NCBI RefSeq assembly: GCF_019710745.1
Contig: NZ_JAHKJW010000016.1
Span: forward strand, 1 to 64,000
From: Streptomyces beigongshangae
Lineage (GTDB): Bacteria > Actinomycetota > Actinomycetes > Streptomycetales > Streptomycetaceae
Reading direction: 5' to 3'
Length of the DNA stretch: 64,000 nt
Below the pieces are notes generated by a model, which was not told where the DNA came from, did no database searches, and was given only the letters and a program-made list of their open reading frames with translations. Of this stretch, positions 50,964 to 58,291 are shown piece by piece (within the stretch, counting starts at the first letter, position 1; the number at the start of each line of letters is the position of its first letter). Position numbers and translations under genes: made by a program.

Positions 50964-51440
50964 ATGGATATACGTCCGATCGCCTTCGACCACCCCGACG
51001 CCGTCAAGCTCAACGACCAGGTGCAGGCCGAGTACGCTGTGCGCTACGGGGACGAGGGCGACGTCACCCCGCTCGACCCGTCGATGTTCAGGCCGCCGGC
51101 CGGCCTCTACCTGATCGCGTACGACTCCCAGGGCCGGCCCGTGGCCACCGGCGGCTGGCGCACCCAGGACGAGAACGACGAGGGCTACGCGGACGGCGAC
51201 GCGGAGCTGAAGCGCATGTACGTGGTCGAGGAGGCCCGCGGCAACGGCCTCGCCCGCCGCATCCTGGCCGCCCTGGAGGCCGACGCCCGTGCGGCCGGCC
51301 GCACCCGCATGGTCCTGGAGACCGGCAACAAGCAGCCCGAGGCCATCGCCCTGTACGCGTCCAGCGGTTACGAGCCCTGCGTCAAGTTCGGCCTCTACCG
51401 CTTCCACGAGGACAGCCGCTGCTACGCGAAGCCCCTGTAG
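50964..51440 (+). CDS. GNAT-family N-acetyltransferase
   Basis: 158 residues. Acetyl-CoA loop in LKRMYVVEEARGNGLARRIL near residue 76 (R/Q-x-x-G-x-G/A pattern) and C-terminal ALYASSGYEPC. Substrate unknown. TACGAT at 50951-50956 ends seven bases before the ATG, and there is no ribosome site, so the transcript is probably leaderless. Followed by a 20-bp perfect hairpin. Confidence 0.9.
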   Translation: MDIRPIAFDHPDAVKLNDQVQAEYAVRYGDEGDVTPLDPSMFRPPAGLYLIAYDSQGRPVATGGWRTQDENDEGYADGDAELKRMYVVEEARGNGLARRILAALEADARAAGRTRMVLETGNKQPEAIALYASSGYEPCVKFGLYRFHEDSRCYAKPL

Positions 51441-51445
51441 GCCCG

Positions 51446-51491
51446 CCGGCCCGAGCCGGCGGTGGACGTGGCCACCGCCGGCTCGGGCCGG
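51446..51491. terminator. 20-bp perfect stem terminator
   Basis: CCGGCCCGAGCCGGCGGTGG, six-base loop ACGTGG, exact complement; six bases after the GNAT stop. Confidence 0.92.
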
Positions 51492-51539
51492 AACGCGCCG
51501 GAGAATCCCGGCTGCGACCCGACAGCGAACGGCACGCAA

Positions 51540-51571
51540 AAGCCCCCGCCGGGTTTCCCCGGCAGGGGCTT
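51540..51571 (-). terminator. Intrinsic terminator of tRNA-Ala
   Basis: On the minus strand AAGCCCC-T-GCCGGG / CCCGGC-G-GGGGCTT with a four-base loop and a following TTTTG, directly downstream of the tRNA. Confidence 0.85.
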
Positions 51572-51581
51572 CGAGCTGCGG

Positions 51582-51655
51582 TGGACCTGTGGGGATTTGA
51601 ACCCCAGACCCCCTCGATGCGAACGAGGTGCGCTACCAGACTGCGCCACAGGCCC
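51582..51655 (-). tRNA. tRNA-Ala (anticodon CGC)
   Basis: 74 bases, minus strand. Acceptor stem GGGCCTG/CAGGTCC with the alanine identity pair G3-U70, discriminator A73, D-arm GCGC-AGTCTGGTA-GCGC, anticodon stem-loop CCTCG-TTCGCAT-CGAGG (anticodon CGC), and T-arm with GGTTCAAATCC. CCA is not encoded (CCG follows A73). No integrase or attachment duplication is adjacent. Confidence 0.95.
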
Positions 51656-51763
51656 TTGCAACGAGTGAAACTCTAGCATCCCGGTGAGGGTGCTCGGTAA
51701 TCCGTTCCCGGTGGCTCTCCCCCTGGTCAGGGGCAGGGCCTCCGGCGGACCACCGAGGCGGTG

Positions 51764-53215
51764 TCACTCGTTGGCGGCACGCGGCCGCTCGCCGTCCTCG
51801 TACTGGTCGAAGAGGGGTGTGCGGCCCCGTTCGCGGGCGCGACGGGCCGCGGCCGCGCGGCGGGCGTCCGCCGCGCCGTCCGGGCCGTCCTCCCCGTCGG
51901 ACTCGTCCGGCTCGTCCTCCGCCTCGTACGCCTCGGGGGCCCGCGTCTCGTCGGCCGCCGGGCGCTCCGCGCCGGACCCGGCCGCGTTGGACCCGGCCGT
52001 GCTGGACCGGGCCGAACTCCACGCGTCGGGCGCACCCAGGTCGACGTCGGACGTGGCGCGCGGGGCGACCGGCGCGGTCACGTACGTCGGAAGGGGCACC
52101 GGGACGGGGTCCCAGCTCTCGCCCCGCGCGGGCCCGTTCCGGCGCTCGCGCTGCTGGTCGACCCACTCCGCGTGGTCGGTCTGCTCGACGAGCGCGCGGC
52201 GGTCGGCGGCGAGCGCGGACAGACCGGGGTCGGTGTCCGCCTCGGGTCCGTCCTCCGGCTCTTCGACGACGCCGGGATCGGCCGGGGGCCGCCGGCGCGG
52301 CTGCCGCTCCCGGAGCCGCTGCGCCGCGGCCTCGGCCCGCCTGCGGTCCATCACGTACGTGAAGCGCCGGCGCTCCTGGGAGCGCAGGTACGCGATGTAG
52401 ACGCTCAGCATCACCGCGGGCACCCCGGGCGCCCACAGGAAGGCGAGCCCGCCGACGGCCGCGACGATCGCGCCGAGCGTGAAGGCGAGGAAGAGCATGA
52501 CGGTCGTACGCCGTCGGCGCGCGAGCACCTTCGAGCGCCGGGCCCGTGCCGCCGCCTCCGCCGCGGCGGCCCGCCGAGCGGGGGACGACGCGGGCGTCCC
52601 GTCCGACGGGGACGCTCCCTTCGGCGGGGACGCCGGGTTCGGCGAGGGCTTGGCGCCCTGCTGCGGCACGGGCCGGCCACCCGCCGCCCGGGCCTGCCTC
52701 GACTCCTGGTTGGACGCCTGCCTGGATGCCTGCTGCGCCTGCGCGTGCGCGTGCGCTTCGGACCGCTCGGACCGTTCGGACTGCTCGGACCGTTCGGACC
52801 GTTCGGACCGTTCGGACCGCTCGGACCGCTCGGACCGGGCGCTGCCCGGAGTCCCCGCGCCGTCCGCACGGCCTGTGCCGTCCGCATCGCCCACGCCGCC
52901 CGTCCCGTCCGCGTCGCCGGCGTCCGCCCGTACTTCACGACGGGTCGGAGGTATGGCGAAGGCCCGGACGTCCACCGAGTCGGTGATGCCGTCCGGGTCG
53001 AAGCGGTACTCCGCCTCCTCGGCGGAGCGCGCCTGCAGGTCCTTGGCGTACCGGCGCTCCATGCCCGCCCGTCCGGACAGAAGCCGGATGGCGGTGCTGA
53101 AGCGTTCCGTCGGACGGGCCTCGTTCAGCTCGTCCTGCCTACGGAGCCACATCGGCACCAAGTAGGCGGCCCAGGCCCCGACAATGACTGCGTAGATCAG
53201 GCCGCTGCTGCTCAC
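51764..53215 (-). CDS. sepX: Divisome membrane protein SepX / GlpR
   Basis: 483 residues. N-terminal transmembrane helix MSSSGLIYAVIVGAWAAYLV, then LRRQDELNEARPTERF; a middle disordered part with an (SER)n run (RSERSERSERSERSERSEQ) and an Ala/Gln/Arg region; then a second pair of helices (TVMLFLAFTLGAIVAAVGGL, WAPGVPAVMLSVYIAYLR); a long charged C-terminus. This is the actinobacterial protein described as SepX in Streptomyces, and as GlpR, receptor of the gephyrin-like Glp, in Corynebacterium. The moeA/glp partner is four genes upstream. GTG 53215. Confidence 0.87.
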   Translation of the reverse strand: MSSSGLIYAVIVGAWAAYLVPMWLRRQDELNEARPTERFSTAIRLLSGRAGMERRYAKDLQARSAEEAEYRFDPDGITDSVDVRAFAIPPTRREVRADAGDADGTGGVGDADGTGRADGAGTPGSARSERSERSERSERSERSEQSERSERSEAHAHAQAQQASRQASNQESRQARAAGGRPVPQQGAKPSPNPASPPKGASPSDGTPASSPARRAAAAEAAARARRSKVLARRRRTTVMLFLAFTLGAIVAAVGGLAFLWAPGVPAVMLSVYIAYLRSQERRRFTYVMDRRRAEAAAQRLRERQPRRRPPADPGVVEEPEDGPEADTDPGLSALAADRRALVEQTDHAEWVDQQRERRNGPARGESWDPVPVPLPTYVTAPVAPRATSDVDLGAPDAWSSARSSTAGSNAAGSGAERPAADETRAPEAYEAEDEPDESDGEDGPDGAADARRAAAARRARERGRTPLFDQYEDGERPRAANE

Positions 53216-53392
53216 GCCTCACACGGTAGAGGGGTTTGCATGAGGCCATCTGCCAATTGAGCCGGTGTGTCGCACGATCTGGCTGATATTTCGAGCTTTT
53301 TTTGTGACCGATGCGATCAGCAGGCCGCCGGGAGCGCGAAATTAATGCCCGAGGATGGTCGATCACCGATCATTTTCGAACACCTATTTCAT

Positions 53393-54022
53393 TTACGCAG
53401 TGTTCCGGGGCGTGTCCCGTGGTGAGTTTTCGGACGTGTTCGCCGAGCGTGTCCGCCGCCAGCGGGCCAGCAGTCCCTCGGGGATCTCCTCGGCCGTCAG
53501 CGCGAAGACGAGGTGGTCGCGCCAGGCACCGTCGATGTGGAGATAACGGGGGCGAACCCCTTCGTCACGGAATCCGAGTTTCTCGACGACCCGCCGGCTC
53601 GGCCCGTTCTCAGGCCGAATGCAGACCTCCAGACGGTGCAGACCGACGGTCCGGAAGCAGTGGTCGGACACCAGTGCGACTGCGGTCGGCATCACCCCGC
53701 GTCCGGCGACCGCCTCGTCCACCCAGTAGCCGATGTGTCCCGAACACATGGAGCCCCAGGTGATTCCGGCGACCGTCAGCTGTCCGACGAGCTGTCCCTG
53801 GTACTCGATGACGAACGGCAGCATCCGCCCGGCGTTCGCCTCGGTGCGCAGGTGCCGGACCATCTGCCGGTACGTCGGCCGGTGGGTGACCGGTCCGCTG
53901 GGCGTGGGCGGCGGAATGGTCGCTTCCCAGGGGCGCAGCCAGTCCCGGTTGCGCCGGTTGACATCGCGCCAGGCTCGCTGGTCGCGCAGCTTTATGGGCC
54001 TGAGGACCACATCGCCGTCCAC
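53393..54022 (-). CDS. GNAT acetyltransferase, RimJ type
   Basis: 209 residues. VVLRPIKLRDQRAWRDVNRR at the N-terminus, acetyl-CoA site YWVDEAVAGRGVMPTAVALV near residue 98, and RIR-type end NGPSRRVVEKLGFRDEG. RimJ-like enzymes acetylate protein N-termini. GTG 54022; the homologous N-terminus may extend ~10 codons upstream but only a CTG is available there. The gene lies 26 bases after mog in the mog-moaC-moeA-galU strand. Confidence 0.88.
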   Translation of the reverse strand: MDGDVVLRPIKLRDQRAWRDVNRRNRDWLRPWEATIPPPTPSGPVTHRPTYRQMVRHLRTEANAGRMLPFVIEYQGQLVGQLTVAGITWGSMCSGHIGYWVDEAVAGRGVMPTAVALVSDHCFRTVGLHRLEVCIRPENGPSRRVVEKLGFRDEGVRPRYLHIDGAWRDHLVFALTAEEIPEGLLARWRRTRSANTSENSPRDTPRNTA

Positions 54023-54048
54023 CAGCTCGACCGGCCAGGCTGCGCTGT

Positions 54049-54702
54049 TCAGCTCGCACCCCCACCGTCGGCGGGTCTGGGATGGTCGCCGCCGCGGATC
54101 TGATCGACGGCGTGGACCAGGAGGGGTTCGAGGACGGCCAGACCGTCCCTGACCCCTCCGGTGGAGCCCGGCAGATTCACGATCAGTGTCCGTTCCGCGA
54201 CCCCGGCGAGGCCCCGGGAGAGCGCCGCCGTGGGCACCTTCTCCCTTCCGAACGCCCTGATGGCCTCGGGAATGCCCGGCACCTCGTACGCGATGACCCG
54301 CCGCGTGGCCTCCGGGGTGCGGTCCGTCGGTGAGATGCCCGTGCCGCCGGTGGTCACGACGACGTCGTAGCCGGCGCGGACACCCGTCCGCAGCGCGTTC
54401 TCCACGGGGTCCCCGTCGGGAACCACCCAGGGACCGTCGACGGCGAACCCGGACGCGGCCAGGCCCGCCGCGATCAGGGGCCCGCCCTTGTCCTCGTAGA
54501 CACCGGCCGCCGCACGGTTCGAGGCCGTGACGACCAGCGCGCTGTACGAGGCGCCCAGCGCACCACCAGCCGGCTGCCCGGCGGGGACGGCCTGCGACCC
54601 TGCGGGGACGGCTTGCGACCCTGCGGGGACGGCTTGCGACCCTGCGGAGGCGGCCGGCTGCCCGGTCGGGGTGGCCGGCTGCCCGGGCTGTGGGGGTGTC
54701 AC
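54049..54702 (-). CDS. mog: Molybdopterin adenylyltransferase (MogA/MoaB family)
   Basis: 217 residues. Core domain: SALVVTASNRAAAGVYEDKGG, VVTTGGTGISPTDRTPEATR (MPT-binding TGG loop), and VERTLIVNLPGSTGGVRDGL. It adenylates molybdopterin before metal insertion. The first ~45 residues are a Pro/Ala/Gln extension with PAGSQAV three times, from 21-base DNA repeats at 54590-54652. The GTG at 54702 overlaps the moaC stop as GTGA and follows GGAG. Confidence 0.93.
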   Translation of the reverse strand: MTPPQPGQPATPTGQPAASAGSQAVPAGSQAVPAGSQAVPAGQPAGGALGASYSALVVTASNRAAAGVYEDKGGPLIAAGLAASGFAVDGPWVVPDGDPVENALRTGVRAGYDVVVTTGGTGISPTDRTPEATRRVIAYEVPGIPEAIRAFGREKVPTAALSRGLAGVAERTLIVNLPGSTGGVRDGLAVLEPLLVHAVDQIRGGDHPRPADGGGAS

Positions 54703-55178
54703 GTGCGGCTCCAGTCGCCCGACTTGCCGCCCGTCTTCTCCTCCACGCGCACGTCCGTGACGACCGCCCCCTTGTCGACCGCCTTGACCATGTCGATCAC
54801 GGTCAGGGCCGCCACGGCGACCGCGGTGAGGGCCTCCATCTCGACGCCCGTGCGACCGGTGGTCCGCACGGTGGCCAGGATCTCGACGGCGTCGTCCGCG
54901 ACCGACAGGTCGAGCTCGACACCCGACACCGGCAACGGGTGGCAGAGAGGGATCAGGTCCGGTGTGCGCTTGGCCCCCATGATGCCCGCGATGCGCGCGG
55001 TGGCCAGGGCGTCGCCCTTGGGCACCCCCTCGCCGCGCAGCAGCTCGATCACACGCGGCGAGACGAGGACGCGACCGCTCGCGCGCGCGGTGCGTACGGT
55101 CACGTCCTTCTCGGACACGTCGACCATGCGGGCGGCACCCGCCTCGTCGATATGGGTCAGTCGGTCCTGCGTACTCAT
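54699..55178 (-). CDS. moaC: Cyclic pyranopterin monophosphate synthase
   Basis: 159 residues, full family length. MVDVSEKDVTVRTARASGRV at the N-terminus, GIMGAKRTPDLIPLCHPLPV near residue 66 (active-site Lys/His), GVEMEALTAVAVAALTVIDM near residue 110, then MVKAVDKGAVVTDVRVEEKT-type end with GGKSGDW. Second step of molybdopterin synthesis. ATG 55178; overlaps mog by four bases. Confidence 0.96.
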   Translation of the reverse strand: MSTQDRLTHIDEAGAARMVDVSEKDVTVRTARASGRVLVSPRVIELLRGEGVPKGDALATARIAGIMGAKRTPDLIPLCHPLPVSGVELDLSVADDAVEILATVRTTGRTGVEMEALTAVAVAALTVIDMVKAVDKGAVVTDVRVEEKTGGKSGDWSRT

Positions 55179-55254
55179 GCTGTGGCGGCGCTCCTGGTCG
55201 TGCCTGTCGTGCGCGACACGGTACTCCCATACCCCCGGGCCGGGGGCCCTCGGC

Positions 55255-56580
55255 CTACCGGCCGAGGCGGACCACGTCCACCTCGGCGCCGGGCTCCAGG
55301 GACTCGACGGCCTCCGGGACGACGATCAGCGCGTCCGCGTGCGCGAGGGCCGCGACGAGGTGGGAACCGGCGCCACCGACGGGCGTCACCTCCCCGTCCG
55401 CGTACCGGCCGCGCAGGAACTGGCGCCGGCCGGCGGGTGAGGTGAGGGCCTTCTCCGTGCGGAGCGTCGCCCGGCCGGTGGGCCGGTGGACGTCCGCCAC
55501 GCCCATCAGGGTGCGGATCGCGGGGCGCACGAACAGCTCGAAGGACACGTACGAGGAGACGGGGTTGCCCGGGAGCGCGAGCAGCGGGGTGTGGTCGGGG
55601 CCGATGGAGCCGAAGCCCTGCGGCTTGCCGGGCTGCATGGCGAGCTTGCGGAACTCGATGCCGCCGCCCGCCTCGTCCTCGTCGCCGACCGAGGAGAGCG
55701 CCTCCTTGACGACGTCGTACGCGCCGACGCTGACGCCGCCCGTGGTGACCAGGAGGTCGGCGCGGATGAGCTGGTCCTCGATGGTGGCGCGGAGCGTCTC
55801 GGCGTCGTCGGTGACCGCGCCCACCCGGTAGGCGATCGCCCCGGCGTCCCGGGCCGCGGCGCACAGCGCGAAGCTGTTGGAGTCGTAGATCTGGCCGCTC
55901 TCCAACGTGCCGCCGGGCTGGACCAGTTCGCTGCCGGTGGACATGACCACCACGCGCGGGCGCGGCCGTACGCGGACGGTCCCGCGGCCGATCGCGGCGA
56001 GCAGGCCGATCTGCGGCGGGCCGAGGACGGTGCCCGCGGACAGGGCGCGGTCGCCGGCCCTCACGTCGCTGCCCATCGCGCGCACATGCGCGCGTGCCTG
56101 CGCCGGGCGGTGGACGTGCACCTGCCCCGAGGCGCCCTCGGGGGACGCGCTGCGGGCGCGCATCCCGGTGACGGGGCCCTCGCCGAGCCCGCCGTCGGTC
56201 CACTCCACGGGCACGACGGCCTCCGCGCCGGGCGGCAGCGGGGCGCCCGTCATGATGCGGGCGGCCTGGCCGGGACCCACCGGGAGCAGGTCGGCCTGGC
56301 CCGCCGCCACGTCGCCGACGACGGTGAGGACCGCCGGGTACTCCTCGCTCGCGCCCGCCACGTCCGCGACCCGGACCGCGTACCCGTCCATCGAGCTGTT
56401 GTCGAAGGGCGGCAGGGACACCGGCACCATGACGTCCTCGACCAGGACGCAGCCCTGGGCGTCGAGGAGCTGCAGCTCGATGGGGTCGAGGGGGCGCACG
56501 GTCGCGAGGATGTCCTCCAGGTGCTCGGACACCGACCAGAGTCGGTCCTGGCCGGTGTCAGGGGTCGCGGCGCTGCTCAA
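55255..56580 (-). CDS. moeA: Molybdopterin molybdotransferase / gephyrin-like Glp
   Basis: 441 residues, MoeA fold. PPFDNSSMDGYAVR near residue 65, ARIMTGAPLPPGAEAVVPVE, STGSELVQPGG, TTGGVSVGAYDVVKEAL and ALPGNPVSSYVSFELFVRP. Besides molybdenum insertion, the actinobacterial copy beside glpR/sepX is known as Glp, an FtsZ-binding scaffold. The TTG at 56580 was chosen: its GAGGAG lies in the galU end and it gives SSAATPDTGQDRLWSVSEHL. GTG near WSVSEHL is an alternative. Confidence 0.93.
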   Translation of the reverse strand: MSSAATPDTGQDRLWSVSEHLEDILATVRPLDPIELQLLDAQGCVLVEDVMVPVSLPPFDNSSMDGYAVRVADVAGASEEYPAVLTVVGDVAAGQADLLPVGPGQAARIMTGAPLPPGAEAVVPVEWTDGGLGEGPVTGMRARSASPEGASGQVHVHRPAQARAHVRAMGSDVRAGDRALSAGTVLGPPQIGLLAAIGRGTVRVRPRPRVVVMSTGSELVQPGGTLESGQIYDSNSFALCAAARDAGAIAYRVGAVTDDAETLRATIEDQLIRADLLVTTGGVSVGAYDVVKEALSSVGDEDEAGGGIEFRKLAMQPGKPQGFGSIGPDHTPLLALPGNPVSSYVSFELFVRPAIRTLMGVADVHRPTGRATLRTEKALTSPAGRRQFLRGRYADGEVTPVGGAGSHLVAALAHADALIVVPEAVESLEPGAEVDVVRLGR

Positions 56581-56584
56581 AGTG

Positions 56585-57487
56585 CTACATCTCCTCGGTG
56601 ACGTAACTGCGGAGCCAGGCCCGGAAGTCCGGGCCCAGGTCCTCACGTTCGCACGCGAGCCGGACAATGGCACGCAGGTAGTCCCCGCGGTCCCCGGTGT
56701 CATAGCGGCGGCCCGTGAAGACGACGCCGTGCACGGGGCCGCCGACCTTCTCGTCGTCCGCGAGCTGCTGGAGGGCGTCGGTCAGCTGGATCTCGCCGCC
56801 ACGGCCCGGCTCGGTCTCACGGAGTATGTCGAAGACGTGCGGGTCCATCACGTAGCGGCCGATGATCGCGTAGTTGCTGGGGGCGTCCGCCGGGTCGGGC
56901 TTCTCGACGAGGCCGGTGACCCTGACGACGTCGCCGTCCTCGGTGGGCTCGACGGCCGCGCACCCGTAGAGGTGGATCTGCTCGGGCGTGACCTCCATGA
57001 GCGCGACGACGCTGCCGCCGCGCTGCTCCTGGACGTCGACCATGCGCTTGAGCAACTGGTCGCGCGGGTCGATGAGGTCGTCGCCGAGGAGCACGGCGAA
57101 GGGCTCGTGGCCGACGTGCGGGGCGGCGCACAGCACGGCGTGGCCGAGGCCCTTGGGGTCGCCCTGGCGGACGTAGTGCATGGTGGCCAGGTCGCTCGAC
57201 TCCTGCACCTTGGCGAGCCGGCCGGCGTCGCCCTTCTTCTGAAGGGCCGATTCCAGCTCGTAGTTGCGGTCGAAGTGGTCCTCCAGCGGCCGCTTGTTGC
57301 GGCCTGTGATCATGAGGACGTCGTCGAGGCCCGCGGCCGCGGCCTCCTCGACCACGTACTGGATCGCCGGCTTGTCCACGACCGGCAGCATCTCCTTGGG
57401 AGTGGCCTTGGTGGCCGGCAGGAACCGGGTACCGAGACCTGCTGCTGGGATGACAGCCTTGCTGATCCTTGGGTGCGACTGAGTCAT
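56585..57487 (-). CDS. galU: UTP--glucose-1-phosphate uridylyltransferase
   Basis: 300 residues. Nucleotidyltransferase motif AVIPAAGLGTRFLPATKATP at the N-terminus, catalytic Lys in KEMLPVVDKPAIQYVVEEA, LLGDDLID near residue 130, GLVEKPDPADAPSNYAIIGR near residue 195, and YDTGDRGDYLRAI. It makes UDP-glucose for glycans, so it complements galE/galT. ATG 57487; ATG 57499 is a possible alternative. It heads galU-moeA with four bases between. Confidence 0.95.
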   Translation of the reverse strand: MTQSHPRISKAVIPAAGLGTRFLPATKATPKEMLPVVDKPAIQYVVEEAAAAGLDDVLMITGRNKRPLEDHFDRNYELESALQKKGDAGRLAKVQESSDLATMHYVRQGDPKGLGHAVLCAAPHVGHEPFAVLLGDDLIDPRDQLLKRMVDVQEQRGGSVVALMEVTPEQIHLYGCAAVEPTEDGDVVRVTGLVEKPDPADAPSNYAIIGRYVMDPHVFDILRETEPGRGGEIQLTDALQQLADDEKVGGPVHGVVFTGRRYDTGDRGDYLRAIVRLACEREDLGPDFRAWLRSYVTEEM

Positions 57488-57581
57488 GCCCGACACCATA
57501 TCCGGTGCCTTTGTAATGATTCTGTGGCTCCGGTTAATTCGTTCTCATATGAGCGCATTACGAAGGGTACGGAACAAGACC

Positions 57582-58205
57582 GTGAGCCACCCGGAAACCG
57601 AAGAGGAGTCTGGCAAGCGTTCGTTGCGACGAGCGCTCCTGGAGGTGAGGAGCCGGTTGACGGCGGATGACGTGCGGGGAACGGGGACCTTGCTCGCCGC
57701 CCGCGCCCTGGAGCTCCCCGAACTGGCGCACGCGCGCACGGTGGCGGCCTATGTGTCCGTCGGGAGCGAACCGGGCACCCGCGCGCTCCTCGACGCGCTG
57801 CACGCACGGGGCGCGCGCGTCCTGTTGCCGGCGCTCCTCCCGGACAACGACCTCGACTGGGGTGCGTACGACGGCCCGGACTCGCTCGTGGGCGTCCGGC
57901 ACGGGAACAGGACGACCCTCCTGGAACCCGCGGGCGAGCGCTCGGGCCCGCGCGCCGTGCTGTCGGCCGACACCGTGCTGCTGCCGGGACTGGCCGTGGA
58001 CGGGCGCGGCATGCGGCTCGGCCGCGGCGGCGGCTCGTACGACCGGGTCCTCGCCCGTCTGGAGCGGGCGGGCGCCGATCCGGCCCTGGTGGTGCTGCTG
58101 TACGACTCCGAAGTGGTCGGGCGCGTCCCCGAGGAACCGCACGACCGGCCGGTGCACGCGGCGGTGACCCCGTCCGGGGTACACCGCTTCCGTAAACGCC
58201 TGTAG
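57582..58205 (+). CDS. 5-formyltetrahydrofolate cyclo-ligase
   Basis: 207 residues, ATP-dependent conversion of 5-formyl-THF to methenyl-THF. KRSLRRALLEVRSRLTADDV at the N-terminus, substrate region VAAYVSVGSEPGTRALLDAL, and the signature LLPGLAVDGRGMRLGRGGGS-YDR near residue 155. GTG 57582 was preferred over ATG 57549 because the longer form would contain a TTA codon and no ribosome site; TACGGA lies 9 bases before the GTG, so the mRNA may be leaderless. Divergent from galU. Confidence 0.92.
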   Translation: MSHPETEEESGKRSLRRALLEVRSRLTADDVRGTGTLLAARALELPELAHARTVAAYVSVGSEPGTRALLDALHARGARVLLPALLPDNDLDWGAYDGPDSLVGVRHGNRTTLLEPAGERSGPRAVLSADTVLLPGLAVDGRGMRLGRGGGSYDRVLARLERAGADPALVVLLYDSEVVGRVPEEPHDRPVHAAVTPSGVHRFRKRL

Positions 58206-58232
58206 GCCGCTTTCGCTTTCAGGCGCTTGTCA

Positions 58233-58272
58233 CGAGGAAAGGCCCCCACGCGCGCGTGGGGGCCTTTCCTCG
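58233..58272. terminator. 18-bp perfect stem, bidirectional terminator
   Basis: CGAGGAAAGGCCCCCACG, loop CGCG, exact complement. A-rich/T-rich stem bases GGAAAG/CTTTCC serve both convergent genes. Confidence 0.93.
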
Positions 58273-58291
58273 GGCACTTCTCACATGCTCG

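Noticed and set aside
51582..51655. tRNA-Ala as integration site of a mobile element
   Set aside because: No integrase, excisionase or duplicated tRNA 3' end is visible nearby; flanking genes look like core genes.
54049..55230. Extended N-terminus of mog reading through moaC
   Set aside because: The region is the coding frame of moaC; GTG at 54702 with a GGAG site and GTGA overlap is the plausible start.
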